From JAIEPT01 sp038217425 (GTDB lineage: Bacteria > Planctomycetota > Planctomycetia > Gemmatales > Gemmataceae), in contig JBBQPM010000130.1 in assembly GCA_038217425.1 (NCBI GenBank), forward strand, positions 1 to 19,333: DNA of 19,333 nucleotides, in the 5' to 3' direction. How positions within the stretch are numbered: the first letter of the stretch is position 1; every line of letters begins with the position of its first letter. This document shows, in pieces, positions 8,087-16,291 of this stretch. The notes under the pieces are model-generated. The model ran no database searches. It worked only from the letters and a program-made list of their open reading frames with translations, and had not been told where the DNA came from. The translations under genes and the position numbers were made by a program.

Positions 8087-8116
8087 AAAGCCAGGCGGAA
8101 CGGTTCGCCTGGCTTT
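8087..8116 (-). terminator. Rho-independent terminator of the caspase-like gene
   Basis: AAAGCCAGGCG (8087-8097) and CGCCTGGCTTT (8106-8116) form a perfect 11-bp stem with an 8-base loop, starting 31 bases after the stop of the caspase-like gene. On the minus strand the stem runs into TTTTGCTATT. It separates the protease transcript from the hydrolase gene. Confidence 0.85.
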
Positions 8117-8147
8117 CATTCGTTTGCCTTCGCCCGGAAGGGGTTCG

Positions 8148-9731
8148 CTAGCTGCCGGGTTGCTGTTGCACGGTCCACGTCCATAAGAGCGGCGCGTCTT
8201 GGCGTGCCGACGGACTGGTGGCGCTGCCCGACAGCGTCGAGCCGTTCAGCGTGCCTGTGTAAACGACCGAACCGTTCGAAAATGACAGCGTGAATTGCGT
8301 CCCCTGTTGACGCCAAATGCCATCGACTGAAGACTTCGCATCCTCCATGATCACCCGGCCGTTCGAGTAAAGTGCGAAGGAAAGCTTGCCGTAGCCGGGT
8401 AGGGTCTCGCTTCCCGCAAATCGCTTGGGAGTTTCCGCGGGCAGCGCCTGAGCCACTTCAACGGGCCCCTTGCCGACGCTCGCCGCGAGCGGCGTCTCCG
8501 ACGTGAGCGAACCGGACCAAGTCACCATCGCATTCTGTTTGTTCTTGCTCCGTGCCAGGATTAACAGATCGGAGGTCCGTTTCGTTGAGTAGGTCTGAAT
8601 TTCGCCCAGCGTGATTTTGGCATCCTTGTTGAGATCCCCGGCGCCGTTCATCGCGTCAAAGAACGCCCGAGCGAAGGCGCTGAAGTTCCCCAGCGCGGTG
8701 CTTTCTTGGTTCGGTGCGCTCGAAAGCATCAAGACCATTCCGCCTTGACTGTTTTTGGGATGTCGTTGTAGATACGATTGTGCCGTCACACTCAACTGGC
8801 CGACAAAGCAAGCATCGACGATGATGATCACCGTCTTTTTCTGCTGGACGAGTTGATTGCCGATGTCGAGAATCTGTTTGTCGGTGAGAGCGGTATTGAC
8901 GAACTGATTGGGCTGAAAATCGTGCGGCAGAAAGAACCAGGTGTTTCCCTTGTTGCCGTTGGTTCGGGCGCCGTGGCCGCTAAGAAAGAGCACCATCGTA
9001 TCGCCGGCTGCTCCCTGCGTCGTCAGGTTTCGAAACGCCGTCGTGATCGCGCCGTGGCTGGCAGCCTCGTCGAGCAAGAGACGCTCCTTGACGCTGCGAA
9101 AAATGGTTCCGGTCTGCGTTCGAAACGCAGCCACAGTGTTTCGCGCGTCGTTCAAGCAACCTTTGAGCTTGTTTTGGGTCCGATAGTTATCGACGCCGAC
9201 CGAGACGATGTAGCATTCCGGAAGATTCGGGTTAAATGGTAGCGTCGGCCTTTTGACGACCTCTCCTTCGCTGATGGAGAGCGTGGCGGCGATCACTCCT
9301 TTGTCAATCGTTCCGACATAAATGTCGTAGCGCCCCGAGGCCGGCTTGTTGAGACGAATGCGCGGATCGAGATTGCCGCCGCTGTCGTCGTCGGCGACCC
9401 AGGTTCCATCAGGGAGATTGATAAGCAGCGTTGTATCCCCGAGCGACTTCGCGCTAAATATCAAAGGATATTTGCCAGCGACGTACGACAAACTAAAATC
9501 AGGAGCCTTGGAAACGTAAGCCGCCAGGCCCCCAAGTTTGGTGCGAATGGGACCCGATGCCTGCAAGTCTTTCGTGAACGGATCAGGTAGGAAGCCCGCA
9601 CTCAACTTCACGCTTCCGAAGGTCGGCTTGAGATTCGGATCGGGCTGTTCTTGAGCTTCCATGCGCCCGACCGCAAGCGCGGCGAAGGTCAACGCGACAA
9701 CAAAGTACTTGCAGCGAAATGCGTGAATCAT
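8148..9731 (-). CDS. exported caspase-like protease (peptidase C14) with EF-hand-like loop and C-terminal beta domain
   Basis: A 527-residue protein with a signal peptide (about 1-26, ending near MEAQ). Residues 30-160 look like a beta-rich pre-peptidase-type domain (DGTWVADDDSGGNLDPRIRL). The caspase fold spans about 170-390, with YIVSVGVDNY at its start, catalytic H253 in LFLSGHGA and catalytic C308 in IIIVDACFVGQ. At 366-377 a DLNKDAKITLGE segment has the spacing of a calcium-binding EF-hand loop. The last 80 residues form repeated beta strands of lipocalin-like type (GKLSFALYSNGRVIMED, then FTLSFSNGSVVYTGTL). Bacterial members of the metacaspase group usually cut after Arg or Lys and often need calcium; specificity here is inferred. 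The ATG at 9731 is preferred over 9737 because GGGG lies eight bases upstream rather than two. It lies 128 bp downstream of the lyase gene on the same strand. Confidence 0.88.
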   Translation of the reverse strand: MIHAFRCKYFVVALTFAALAVGRMEAQEQPDPNLKPTFGSVKLSAGFLPDPFTKDLQASGPIRTKLGGLAAYVSKAPDFSLSYVAGKYPLIFSAKSLGDTTLLINLPDGTWVADDDSGGNLDPRIRLNKPASGRYDIYVGTIDKGVIAATLSISEGEVVKRPTLPFNPNLPECYIVSVGVDNYRTQNKLKGCLNDARNTVAAFRTQTGTIFRSVKERLLLDEAASHGAITTAFRNLTTQGAAGDTMVLFLSGHGARTNGNKGNTWFFLPHDFQPNQFVNTALTDKQILDIGNQLVQQKKTVIIIVDACFVGQLSVTAQSYLQRHPKNSQGGMVLMLSSAPNQESTALGNFSAFARAFFDAMNGAGDLNKDAKITLGEIQTYSTKRTSDLLILARSKNKQNAMVTWSGSLTSETPLAASVGKGPVEVAQALPAETPKRFAGSETLPGYGKLSFALYSNGRVIMEDAKSSVDGIWRQQGTQFTLSFSNGSVVYTGTLNGSTLSGSATSPSARQDAPLLWTWTVQQQPGS

Positions 9732-9739
9732 TTTCATTT

Positions 9740-9743
9740 CCCC
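9740..9743 (-). promoter_or_regulatory. ribosome binding site deciding the caspase-like start
   Basis: GGGGA on the minus strand is eight bases before the ATG at 9731 but only two before the alternative ATG at 9737, favouring the downstream start. Confidence 0.45.
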
Positions 9744-9859
9744 AGATAAGAACACAGATGAGACATCTTAATGTTCGAGGCGAGTTGCGAAATCAGCTTC
9801 GTTCCGCGTCTGTTGCACGGTCGGAGCAATACTTCGCCATGGACCAGTTCCAACTCGGA

Positions 9860-12817
9860 TCACCGGGCAAGCTTCAGGTCATAGCTTGCTCCATGCTGGC
9901 AGACGATCTCCACGACAGTTTCCACGTCGCTGGACGACACGACCTGCACCTTGTTCTTCATGTCCGCCAGAGGCCAAACGCAGGTGGTTCCCTTCGCGTC
10001 TTGCACGCGCCATTTGCCGCGAAGGGTGATGCGCAGCGTCCGCGGCTTGCTCTCGCCGCCCGGTTGCAGGTTCAGGTCGGGGTCGGCCACGCTCACCTCC
10101 AACTGGCCATCGGTGGCCGCGTGCGACATGACGAGGCACGATCGATCGACCGCTTTTACGGGGAGCGTCTCCTGGGCGACCGCGTGCGATAGGTCCTTTT
10201 GCGGCGTGAAGAACACGCAACCCCATCGACGGCCAGGCACGTCCCATACGATGTGCGCCGACTCGTCGCGCTGCAGGACTCGGTACGGCGGTTGGGCGGC
10301 GATCTTTTGCATTGCCTCGGGCGTCGCGCGGACGACCGCCAGGTATTCGACCCCCGCGTCTTTGGGCGTCTTGCCGTGGTCAATCCACGCGGTCAGGAAA
10401 TCTCCTTCGGTCTCCTCCCAGTCGTTGACGTCTCGGCTCTTCTGATGCTTGCGTGCGATCGCGACCTTCGACCCGGCAGGGATGTAGTAGCCGGTCTGCT
10501 GAACGTCGAAAAACCAGTGGGCTTTCGCCGGGTCCAGCGTTCGCTCCTCGGGGAAGGCCTTGAGTTCGGCGCCGTCAACCAAGGTAGACCGGATCGCCTT
10601 CGGATCGGCGTTTCGCAGTGATTGCTGGCACAGGGTCGTCTGCGTGGGATAGTCGGCCACGTCGGAGGTGATGCCGGAGCCCAGGCAGAGGATGCGGTCG
10701 TCACTGAAGAACCAGCTCTTCTTGCCCTGGATGACCTTGCCGTCGGGCGTGATCGTCTGGTTCATCGCCATCGTGAAAATGCCCTGCCGGCCCTGGTGCG
10801 AAAGGCCCCCCACAAAGGATTCGGGCGAGCGCGTCACTTCGCTGCCGCGCGGCCAGGCCTTTTCCAGGTCGATCAGCGGGAGTTGCGGAACGGTGGTCCC
10901 CGCGAAACGGGCCCAATCCCAACCGGCGCCGTCCATTCCGCTCGCCTTGGCGGTGACGGGATTTCCTCCGGCCAGGATCTCGAGGGCGCCGAAGCTCATG
11001 AACGGCGCGAAACAATTGCGTCGGGCCTGCCGTTCGCTTCCCCAGGAGTATCGGCTTTGACCACGAACGACGACGAGCCAATCGTCGCGGCGATGCGCGA
11101 GCAAGGTGCCGTACGGCATCACGAACGTTCCATTCGGCTCGGGCTCCGCCTTCACGCCCAGGCTCAAGTAGGGTTCCTTCGCAGCGGCCTCCGGGGCGAA
11201 ACGCAAGTAGGCGGCCGCCACTTCCGTGTCGATCGGCTCCTTTCCGTCCGGCGAGCCGAGCTGCGCCAGCGTATCCAGAGCTTTGACGCCATAGGGCAAA
11301 ATGAGGCCGTAGCCGGGCCAGAAGGGGCTGCGACCCTTGAGCGACAACGGCAGATCGAAGCGATTCGCGTAGAACCGCTGGGCGAGCATGGCCCGGCGAA
11401 GTTGCTCGTGCGCTTCGGGACTCAACCGCCAGGGCGTGCCTTGCAGATCCTTCTGGAACTTGGCGAAATTCGCGAACGCCCCCTGAGCGTACGAATGATA
11501 ATGTCCGCTGTGGTGATACGCCGACCCATCGACTTTGAAGGCGCCGGACGTCTGCGCGAGCGATCGCTCCATCATCGCTTTCCAGGCGTTCAACCAGCGA
11601 ACTTGATCGGTCGTTTCTGGCGGAATGAAGCACAGGTCCATCAAGTTGCGCGCGTAGTGCGAATAGAAATCCATGTTGGAGCGAAGGGGCGCGTCGCCGA
11701 TGACGTAGTGGGTGTCGCCGCCGCGCGAGCGGACCAGGGCTTCGAAGTGGTAATCGAATCTCTGCGCTTGGCCGAGCAATTCGCGCATGCTCGTGAGATT
11801 GGCGGAATCGAGCGCCTCGCCCTGATCCTGAAAATAGTCGGCCATGAGGAGGAAGGCGGCGGCCAACCGGCGACGTTGCGGCTCGTCGATGCTGGCGTCG
11901 TAGGCCTGGGCGATCTGTGAAGCCAGCGCCATGAATGGCTTGGCGCTGGCCATGACGATCCCGTTGGGGCCGTGTTCGTCGGGCCAGAAACGAACATCCA
12001 TGCCGCCGTATTCCCCAGGGGCGGCAACGTAGTAACTTCGACCGTCCAGACCCGGGCCGTGCACACCGTGTTCGTCGCGGAAAACACCCAGCTCCTTGAT
12101 CTTGTCGTGAAGCTCATTCACCTTGGCATCCGCGATGCCGGGCGACTTCTTGGCTTTGGGACCAGCCCCCTTCAGTTTGCGCAGGCCCTCCAGTTCGGCT
12201 TCGGTCACCCGTGTGAGCTTGGGGAACCGCTTCTCGTCCAGGTAGGGAGTCGCCTGTCGCGGGATCAACTTCTCGGGGTTGATCGAGGCAGACGGGTAGG
12301 AAAGCAAGTTGAACCCGAGGGAATCGAACGTTGCCACGCCTTGGCCGGCGTCCGTCGGGGAAACTCGAATGTTGTCCACTTTCGACGTCGGCTTGCCGCT
12401 GGGGAAATCGTCGTAATGAAGGCGTGCCTGTCGCCAGCCGGTGAACTGCATCGGAAAGCGGAACGAGCCGGTGACTTTGTCTCCCTCCCGGAATTCGAAC
12501 AGTAAGGCGCCCGAGACCGGTTTCTCCAGGTGCATCCACACGGCGAAGGCGGCCTTGTTCAGAAAGCCCCCCTTGCGAGAGACGTCGCCGATGTCGTGGC
12601 GAATGATCATGTCCTCGCCCTTGGACCATTCCCAGCGCAGCGAGTGCTTGCCGTGCTTGCTCTGCCACGGCGAAACGCTCAAGCTCCCCTTGCGCGGCGC
12701 GGAAATGTAAGCCGGCATGCCGTTCTCGAACGACTCGTACCCCGCCGGCTGACCTGCCGCCAGACCGGGGCCAAGCAGCACGCACACGGCGACAACGACT
12801 CTGTGCATTTCACGCAT
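9860..12817 (-). CDS. exported PL8 polysaccharide lyase, chondroitinase ABC type
   Basis: A 985-residue secreted lyase that should cleave glycosaminoglycan-type uronic-acid chains by beta-elimination. The signal peptide covers about 1-22. Residues 25-175 are a carbohydrate-binding-like beta-sandwich (YESFENGMPAYISAPRKGSL) as at the start of chondroitin ABC lyases. The helical toroid follows, about 200-560, with catalytic H436 and Y443 in YHHSGHYHSY, spaced exactly as His501/Tyr508 of Proteus chondroitinase ABC I. R496 in KGRSPFW fits Arg560, and E595 in YSWGSE fits Glu653. The rest is the beta-sandwich domain typical of PL8. Length matches the roughly 1000 residues usual for ABC lyases. The start may be the ATG at 12817 or 12808: a GGGGGAG lies 2 or 11 bases upstream respectively. 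No sulfatase gene is adjacent. The substrate could also be hyaluronan or another uronate polymer. Confidence 0.93.
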   Translation of the reverse strand: MREMHRVVVAVCVLLGPGLAAGQPAGYESFENGMPAYISAPRKGSLSVSPWQSKHGKHSLRWEWSKGEDMIIRHDIGDVSRKGGFLNKAAFAVWMHLEKPVSGALLFEFREGDKVTGSFRFPMQFTGWRQARLHYDDFPSGKPTSKVDNIRVSPTDAGQGVATFDSLGFNLLSYPSASINPEKLIPRQATPYLDEKRFPKLTRVTEAELEGLRKLKGAGPKAKKSPGIADAKVNELHDKIKELGVFRDEHGVHGPGLDGRSYYVAAPGEYGGMDVRFWPDEHGPNGIVMASAKPFMALASQIAQAYDASIDEPQRRRLAAAFLLMADYFQDQGEALDSANLTSMRELLGQAQRFDYHFEALVRSRGGDTHYVIGDAPLRSNMDFYSHYARNLMDLCFIPPETTDQVRWLNAWKAMMERSLAQTSGAFKVDGSAYHHSGHYHSYAQGAFANFAKFQKDLQGTPWRLSPEAHEQLRRAMLAQRFYANRFDLPLSLKGRSPFWPGYGLILPYGVKALDTLAQLGSPDGKEPIDTEVAAAYLRFAPEAAAKEPYLSLGVKAEPEPNGTFVMPYGTLLAHRRDDWLVVVRGQSRYSWGSERQARRNCFAPFMSFGALEILAGGNPVTAKASGMDGAGWDWARFAGTTVPQLPLIDLEKAWPRGSEVTRSPESFVGGLSHQGRQGIFTMAMNQTITPDGKVIQGKKSWFFSDDRILCLGSGITSDVADYPTQTTLCQQSLRNADPKAIRSTLVDGAELKAFPEERTLDPAKAHWFFDVQQTGYYIPAGSKVAIARKHQKSRDVNDWEETEGDFLTAWIDHGKTPKDAGVEYLAVVRATPEAMQKIAAQPPYRVLQRDESAHIVWDVPGRRWGCVFFTPQKDLSHAVAQETLPVKAVDRSCLVMSHAATDGQLEVSVADPDLNLQPGGESKPRTLRITLRGKWRVQDAKGTTCVWPLADMKNKVQVVSSSDVETVVEIVCQHGASYDLKLAR

Positions 12818-13968
12818 ATCTCCCCCAATATTTCAGGCATCGCAGAACCTGATCTTTGCATATCCGACGTGCGAATGACGGACATATTACTCGCAAACCT
12901 TGCCCATGCATAGAACTTTCGCTTTCCATCCGCGTCGACTCTCGAAGCTGAAGGTGGATCCGCCGTACCCCGCCGACACGGCCACGGAGCGTGCCTTCGT
13001 GCATTACCGCTCATCGTTTGCAGCACCGGCTCAACAACGCTTCGTCAGTTCGGCGAAACAGTGGGCGGCCATGCCCTCCTGCAACAGGATCTGTAAATCG
13101 GCCCGCACATTCGCGAAACTGTCGAGACGGAAGAGCGAATTGCGCAGCTCGAACAGAACCAGTAAGTCAAACCCAAGCCTGAACTCAAGTATGGCATCGG
13201 AGTCGGGAGATGGTCGTGTCCAAGGGCCAACGAAACCGCATTCGACGTCTCGAAGATCAAACAGACCCGCGTCGTACTGGCGCCTTGGCCATCGCGTACT
13301 TGGTTGCATTGCCGATGACGGCCGATCAGGAATCCTGGGCTTCGCTGTTGAGCATCGCTTCGTCACCCTCCGGACAGGGTGGGTAGTAGAGGCTACTGCG
13401 TGGCACGCCGAGCAAGCGGCAGAGAAGGCGAAGCAGAGCATCAGACGCAGGAAAGACGAGGTGATCGCGGACATTGACGCCGAAAAATCAGAGATCGTCC
13501 GGCTCATTCATTGGCAGGACGGAATCCACACCAAGCTGCGCGTGCCCGACGGCGTCGCGGGTGTTGTCAAGCGACTTATTGACCAGTGTTTGGCTTCGCT
13601 TTACGCTCTGTCCTCTTTCTCTGGGCCGCCGTGTTTCACCCGTCGATTCATCCGTACCGGCAGGCCATCCACACCGTTTGCAGTCTGATCGGGGAGGACT
13701 CGCTCGCCGTCATGTGGAGCGACGTCACGGGACTTTCAGCCGCGGAACTGGCCGAGCTTGGCTTTTGCAAGATCGCATGCGCCGAACTGATCTTTCGTCA
13801 CAACGCTCTGCGGTGCAGTTTCGGCGACGAGCATCCGCGGGGGATGGATGCCGACGGCGCGGAAGGCTCGCCCGAGAGCGAGGAATGGGTGCTGAGGGAG
13901 GGGAAGAAGTTCGGGTAACGGCGAACAGTTTTCGAGCCGCCTCATCGTCGCCCGCTCAAACGGCTGAC
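12818..13968. other. 1.15-kb region with no intact gene
   Basis: Several frames are open here on both strands (plus 12900-13688, minus 13507-13031, plus 13586-13918), but none has a convincing ribosome site or a recognised protein over its full length, and they overlap one another. Only a short recombinase-like stretch (13443-13544) is recognisable. The frame on the minus strand near 13031-13250 has a more protein-like composition than the plus frames and may be an old remnant. The region is best read as a gene graveyard between the lyase and the amine oxidase. Confidence 0.5.
13443..13544 (+). pseudogene. fragment of a serine-recombinase C-terminal region
   Basis: Within an otherwise unrecognisable frame, about 34 residues (DEVIADIDAEKSEIVRLIHW, then QDGIHTKLRV) resemble a segment in the C-terminal half of large serine recombinases, where an EIVLxIHWxGGxHTELRV-type strand pair follows the zinc ribbon. 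The residues before and after do not continue the family: no resolvase catalytic domain and no downstream helix-turn-helix are found. It is therefore a degraded piece of a mobile-element gene. The match is from memory of the family and is short, hence the limited confidence. Confidence 0.4.
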
Positions 13969-15480
13969 TCACGTCTGGAATTCGGCTGGCGCGTGAAGGT
14001 CGATTTGACGGGCCGCTCGCAGGCCCGACTCGATGGCTCCTTCGACCCAGCCTGATTTTAAGGTGGTAAAGTCCCCGGCGAAATGGAGCCGGCCTTCGGG
14101 TGTTTGCATTTCCTCAATCATCCAGGCGCCGCCTACCGGCAGGTCGGCGAAAGCCGCCTTGATCCACGGTTGGTCCGGCCACGAGAATTCCCCCATCTCG
14201 ATCACCTCATCGAGGAGTCCCGGTAGATCCGAGCGGAACTCCTGAATCAAATCTCGCGCCCGCGTGCCCTGGGCGCGGCGCAGATAGTTTCGGGCGTTGG
14301 CGCCGGTCAAGTAGAAGAACGCATTGCCCCGCCCTCCCGGTTCATTGCCCGTAATGTCGATGAGTCGCTCCCAAGGACGGTCGGAGGCGCACATCGGCCA
14401 ACCCCGGACTCCTTGTCTCAACCAGGTTGCGCTTCGCGTCTGCAGATAGACTTTGACGACCGGGGACCACTCCAGATTCTCGACCGTTTCGCGCTTTCGC
14501 GGACTGAGCCCAGGATGAATCTCCATGTCCCTCAGCACGGGAAATGGGATCGTGCTGATGATCCGGTCCGCCGTCCATTCGCGCCCATCCTGGGTCGTGA
14601 CGCTCGCCTGGTCTGCGGTCTGTCGGATCCATGCCACAGGTTGATTCAAGTGAACGCGATCCTTGAGGATCTCGGCCATGGCCTTGGGAAGGCGCTCGTT
14701 TCCGCCGGCGATTCGGAACAGATTGCGGTCGGCGAAATGATAGGCGAAGTCCGGCAACAGTGCCAAGACCGCTGTTTCGACTGCCGCCTCCGCAGAATGC
14801 GCATCGACAAGCTTAAGAAAGGCGTCGGAAGCGCCGACTCGCTGCAATAGGCCTCTCAGAGTCATGCCGTCGTACTTTTCTCGAGTGGCCCGATCGGGCC
14901 AGGAGGAAAGAAGGACCGTGTTAAAATCGATCCCATCCTGAACGAGGTAGCGAATCAGGCACGAAGGAAGTTCGACGTGGCGTTCGCCGGCGTGCAACTG
15001 CCAGGGCAAGGCTGCCGTCAAAGCTCCGTCGCCGGTTTCGCCGTCTACGAGGTAGCGAGGACAGCCGTCGTTCATCGCGATCAACGGAAGTTTGAACTTG
15101 TTGATGTAGCCGCACACCAAGGGCATGTTGGAGCGGAAATGGCCCCCGCCTCCTTCGGTGAATTGTCCGCCCGGGAAGGGGACTGAGATCAGGCGGCCGC
15201 CGACGCGGCCTTGATACTCGAGGACTTGCACGTCGTGGCCGCGTCGGTGAAGCGCCAGCGCCGCGGTGAGTCCAGCCATGCCAGCGCCGAGCACCAGGAT
15301 GCGATTCTTGAGTTCCGATTGAACTTGAGTTCGATTGGGCTCGACCGGATCGGACCTACTTATTCGACCCGCTACGAACCCCAGCGGAGCGATCAAGCCC
15401 GCGCCCGCGGCCGCGCCGAGCAGAAATTTGCGTCGGCTCAGATTCGGCAACGTGGAGTCGGCTGGCACCGGATTCGACAT
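13969..15480 (-). CDS. Tat-exported flavin-dependent amine oxidase (MAO/FAD superfamily)
   Basis: A 503-residue flavoprotein. The N-terminus carries a twin-arginine signal, SRRKFLLGAAAGAGLIAP (R16/R17), so it is exported folded with FAD bound. The dinucleotide-binding strand is ILVLGAGMAGLTAALALHRR, with GAGMAG at 65-70, then the conserved GRVGGRL motif. Near the C-terminus LHFAGDFTTLKSGWVEGAIE (465-484) is the closing FAD-contact motif of monoamine-oxidase-type enzymes. It should oxidise an amine, with oxygen or another acceptor; the substrate is not visible. The ATG at 15480 is preferred to the GTG two codons upstream because GGA lies nine bases before it; a TGA stop sits directly before that GTG, fixing the maximum length. 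It stands alone, with 313 bp of non-coding sequence upstream. Confidence 0.9.
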   Translation of the reverse strand: MSNPVPADSTLPNLSRRKFLLGAAAGAGLIAPLGFVAGRISRSDPVEPNRTQVQSELKNRILVLGAGMAGLTAALALHRRGHDVQVLEYQGRVGGRLISVPFPGGQFTEGGGGHFRSNMPLVCGYINKFKLPLIAMNDGCPRYLVDGETGDGALTAALPWQLHAGERHVELPSCLIRYLVQDGIDFNTVLLSSWPDRATREKYDGMTLRGLLQRVGASDAFLKLVDAHSAEAAVETAVLALLPDFAYHFADRNLFRIAGGNERLPKAMAEILKDRVHLNQPVAWIRQTADQASVTTQDGREWTADRIISTIPFPVLRDMEIHPGLSPRKRETVENLEWSPVVKVYLQTRSATWLRQGVRGWPMCASDRPWERLIDITGNEPGGRGNAFFYLTGANARNYLRRAQGTRARDLIQEFRSDLPGLLDEVIEMGEFSWPDQPWIKAAFADLPVGGAWMIEEMQTPEGRLHFAGDFTTLKSGWVEGAIESGLRAARQIDLHAPAEFQT

Positions 15481-15486
15481 TTTCAC

Positions 15487-15799
15487 TCATCCGCTCACAA
15501 AGTCCGATGTCCTTGAACCGTTCCGGAATTACGGAAGCCCAGGAGTCGAGTAGGTCGGTTGCATCGTTCGTCTCTACCGCAAAATGGCTGAACTTTACAT
15601 ACCCAGCCCGGCCGGTCCGGGTTTCTCATGCACTTCGCGTGCCGGCCCCTGGGGTTACGACAGCGACAACGGATGTGGGCAATGTAACGTTTCTCGCGAA
15701 AGCTTCAAGCGGAGGCCAAGTAGGGGCCCAATTTGAAAGGATCTGTAAAGGCGGCAGATGACGGGGCGGCGGCGCCGCCTTGAAGGGCGAAATTATAGG
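15487..15799. other. intergenic stretch upstream of the amine oxidase
   Basis: No gene is supported. The short plus-strand frames have poor composition. The stretch must hold the amine oxidase promoter, but no clear hexamer pair was found. At its right end is a GC-rich hairpin (15748-15781) listed separately. Confidence 0.4.
15748..15781 (-). terminator. possible terminator hairpin of the 121-residue gene
   Basis: AAGGCGGC (15748-15755) pairs with GCCGCCTT (15774-15781), an 8-bp stem beginning 18 bases after the stop at 15800. The loop contains further GC palindromes (GGCGGCGCCGCC). Only a short T run follows on the minus strand, so the call is tentative. Confidence 0.35.
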
Positions 15800-16165
15800 T
15801 CAGGTGCCGAACATCTCACGGCGGCGAGGCCTTGGAATCAAACTCTCGGTCAATGGCACGATCTCTCCCCCGTGCCTTTCGACGGCCTCCCAGAAGTCCT
15901 TCAGTCCGCAGTGAGCCGGCAATGATTCGACGCATTTGACTGCCATAGCTTGAGACAGAATAGTCGCCTGCCTTTGGGAATCGAAGAAGTGTACTGTCTG
16001 ACCTGCTGGGCCAGCAGGCGATCCGCCGCCACGCACCGTGTCCTCCATATACTCCAGAATCACCTGGACGCCGATGAGGCCGCCAAGAGCACGCTTGTCA
16101 ATCCCTAGCCGCGCCAAGTGACTGCCGAACTCTGCGTAGGTCATGGTCAACATTCCGTGAGACAC
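15800..16165 (-). CDS. hypothetical protein, 121 residues
   Basis: I do not recognise this protein. It starts with GTG at 16165, supported by an AGGGGGG ribosome site (16171-16177) five bases upstream; internal ATGs at residues 5 and 8 lack such support. Residues 8-45 are helical (MTYAEFGSHLARLGIDKRAL and on), with a Gly/Pro linker GGGSPAGPAG in the middle and a basic C-terminus (RPRRREMF). The N-terminal helix-loop-helix pattern would suit a small DNA-binding protein, but no defined motif can be claimed. It follows the broken replication-like gene at a distance of 126 bp on the same strand and could belong to the same imported block. Confidence 0.6.
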   Translation of the reverse strand: MSHGMLTMTYAEFGSHLARLGIDKRALGGLIGVQVILEYMEDTVRGGGSPAGPAGQTVHFFDSQRQATILSQAMAVKCVESLPAHCGLKDFWEAVERHGGEIVPLTESLIPRPRRREMFGT

Positions 16166-16170
16166 GACGT

Positions 16171-16177
16171 CCCCCCT
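16171..16177 (-). promoter_or_regulatory. ribosome binding site deciding a GTG start
   Basis: AGGGGGG on the minus strand, five bases before the GTG at 16165. It favours this GTG over the internal ATGs of the 121-residue protein. Confidence 0.5.
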
Positions 16178-16291
16178 CAGTTAGTTCGCCGCTATTACGA
16201 TACGGCATCCGCCAATAGGATATCGATTTCCTACGGAGTCATTGTCTTCGGCCTGCTCCACGGTCCGCGCCGATTCTGACGACACGAGAAC

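Noticed and set aside
13031..13507. 158-codon minus-strand frame
   Set aside because: Half of it is opposite the recombinase relic and no family or ribosome site is visible, although the C-terminal part looks somewhat protein-like.
12900..13688. 262-codon plus-strand frame as a complete gene
   Set aside because: Only about 34 residues resemble a known family; the rest has Ser/Arg-rich noise-like composition and no ribosome site.
13586..13918. 110-codon plus-strand frame starting with GTG
   Set aside because: No ribosome site, no recognised family, and it lies in a region of overlapping remnants.
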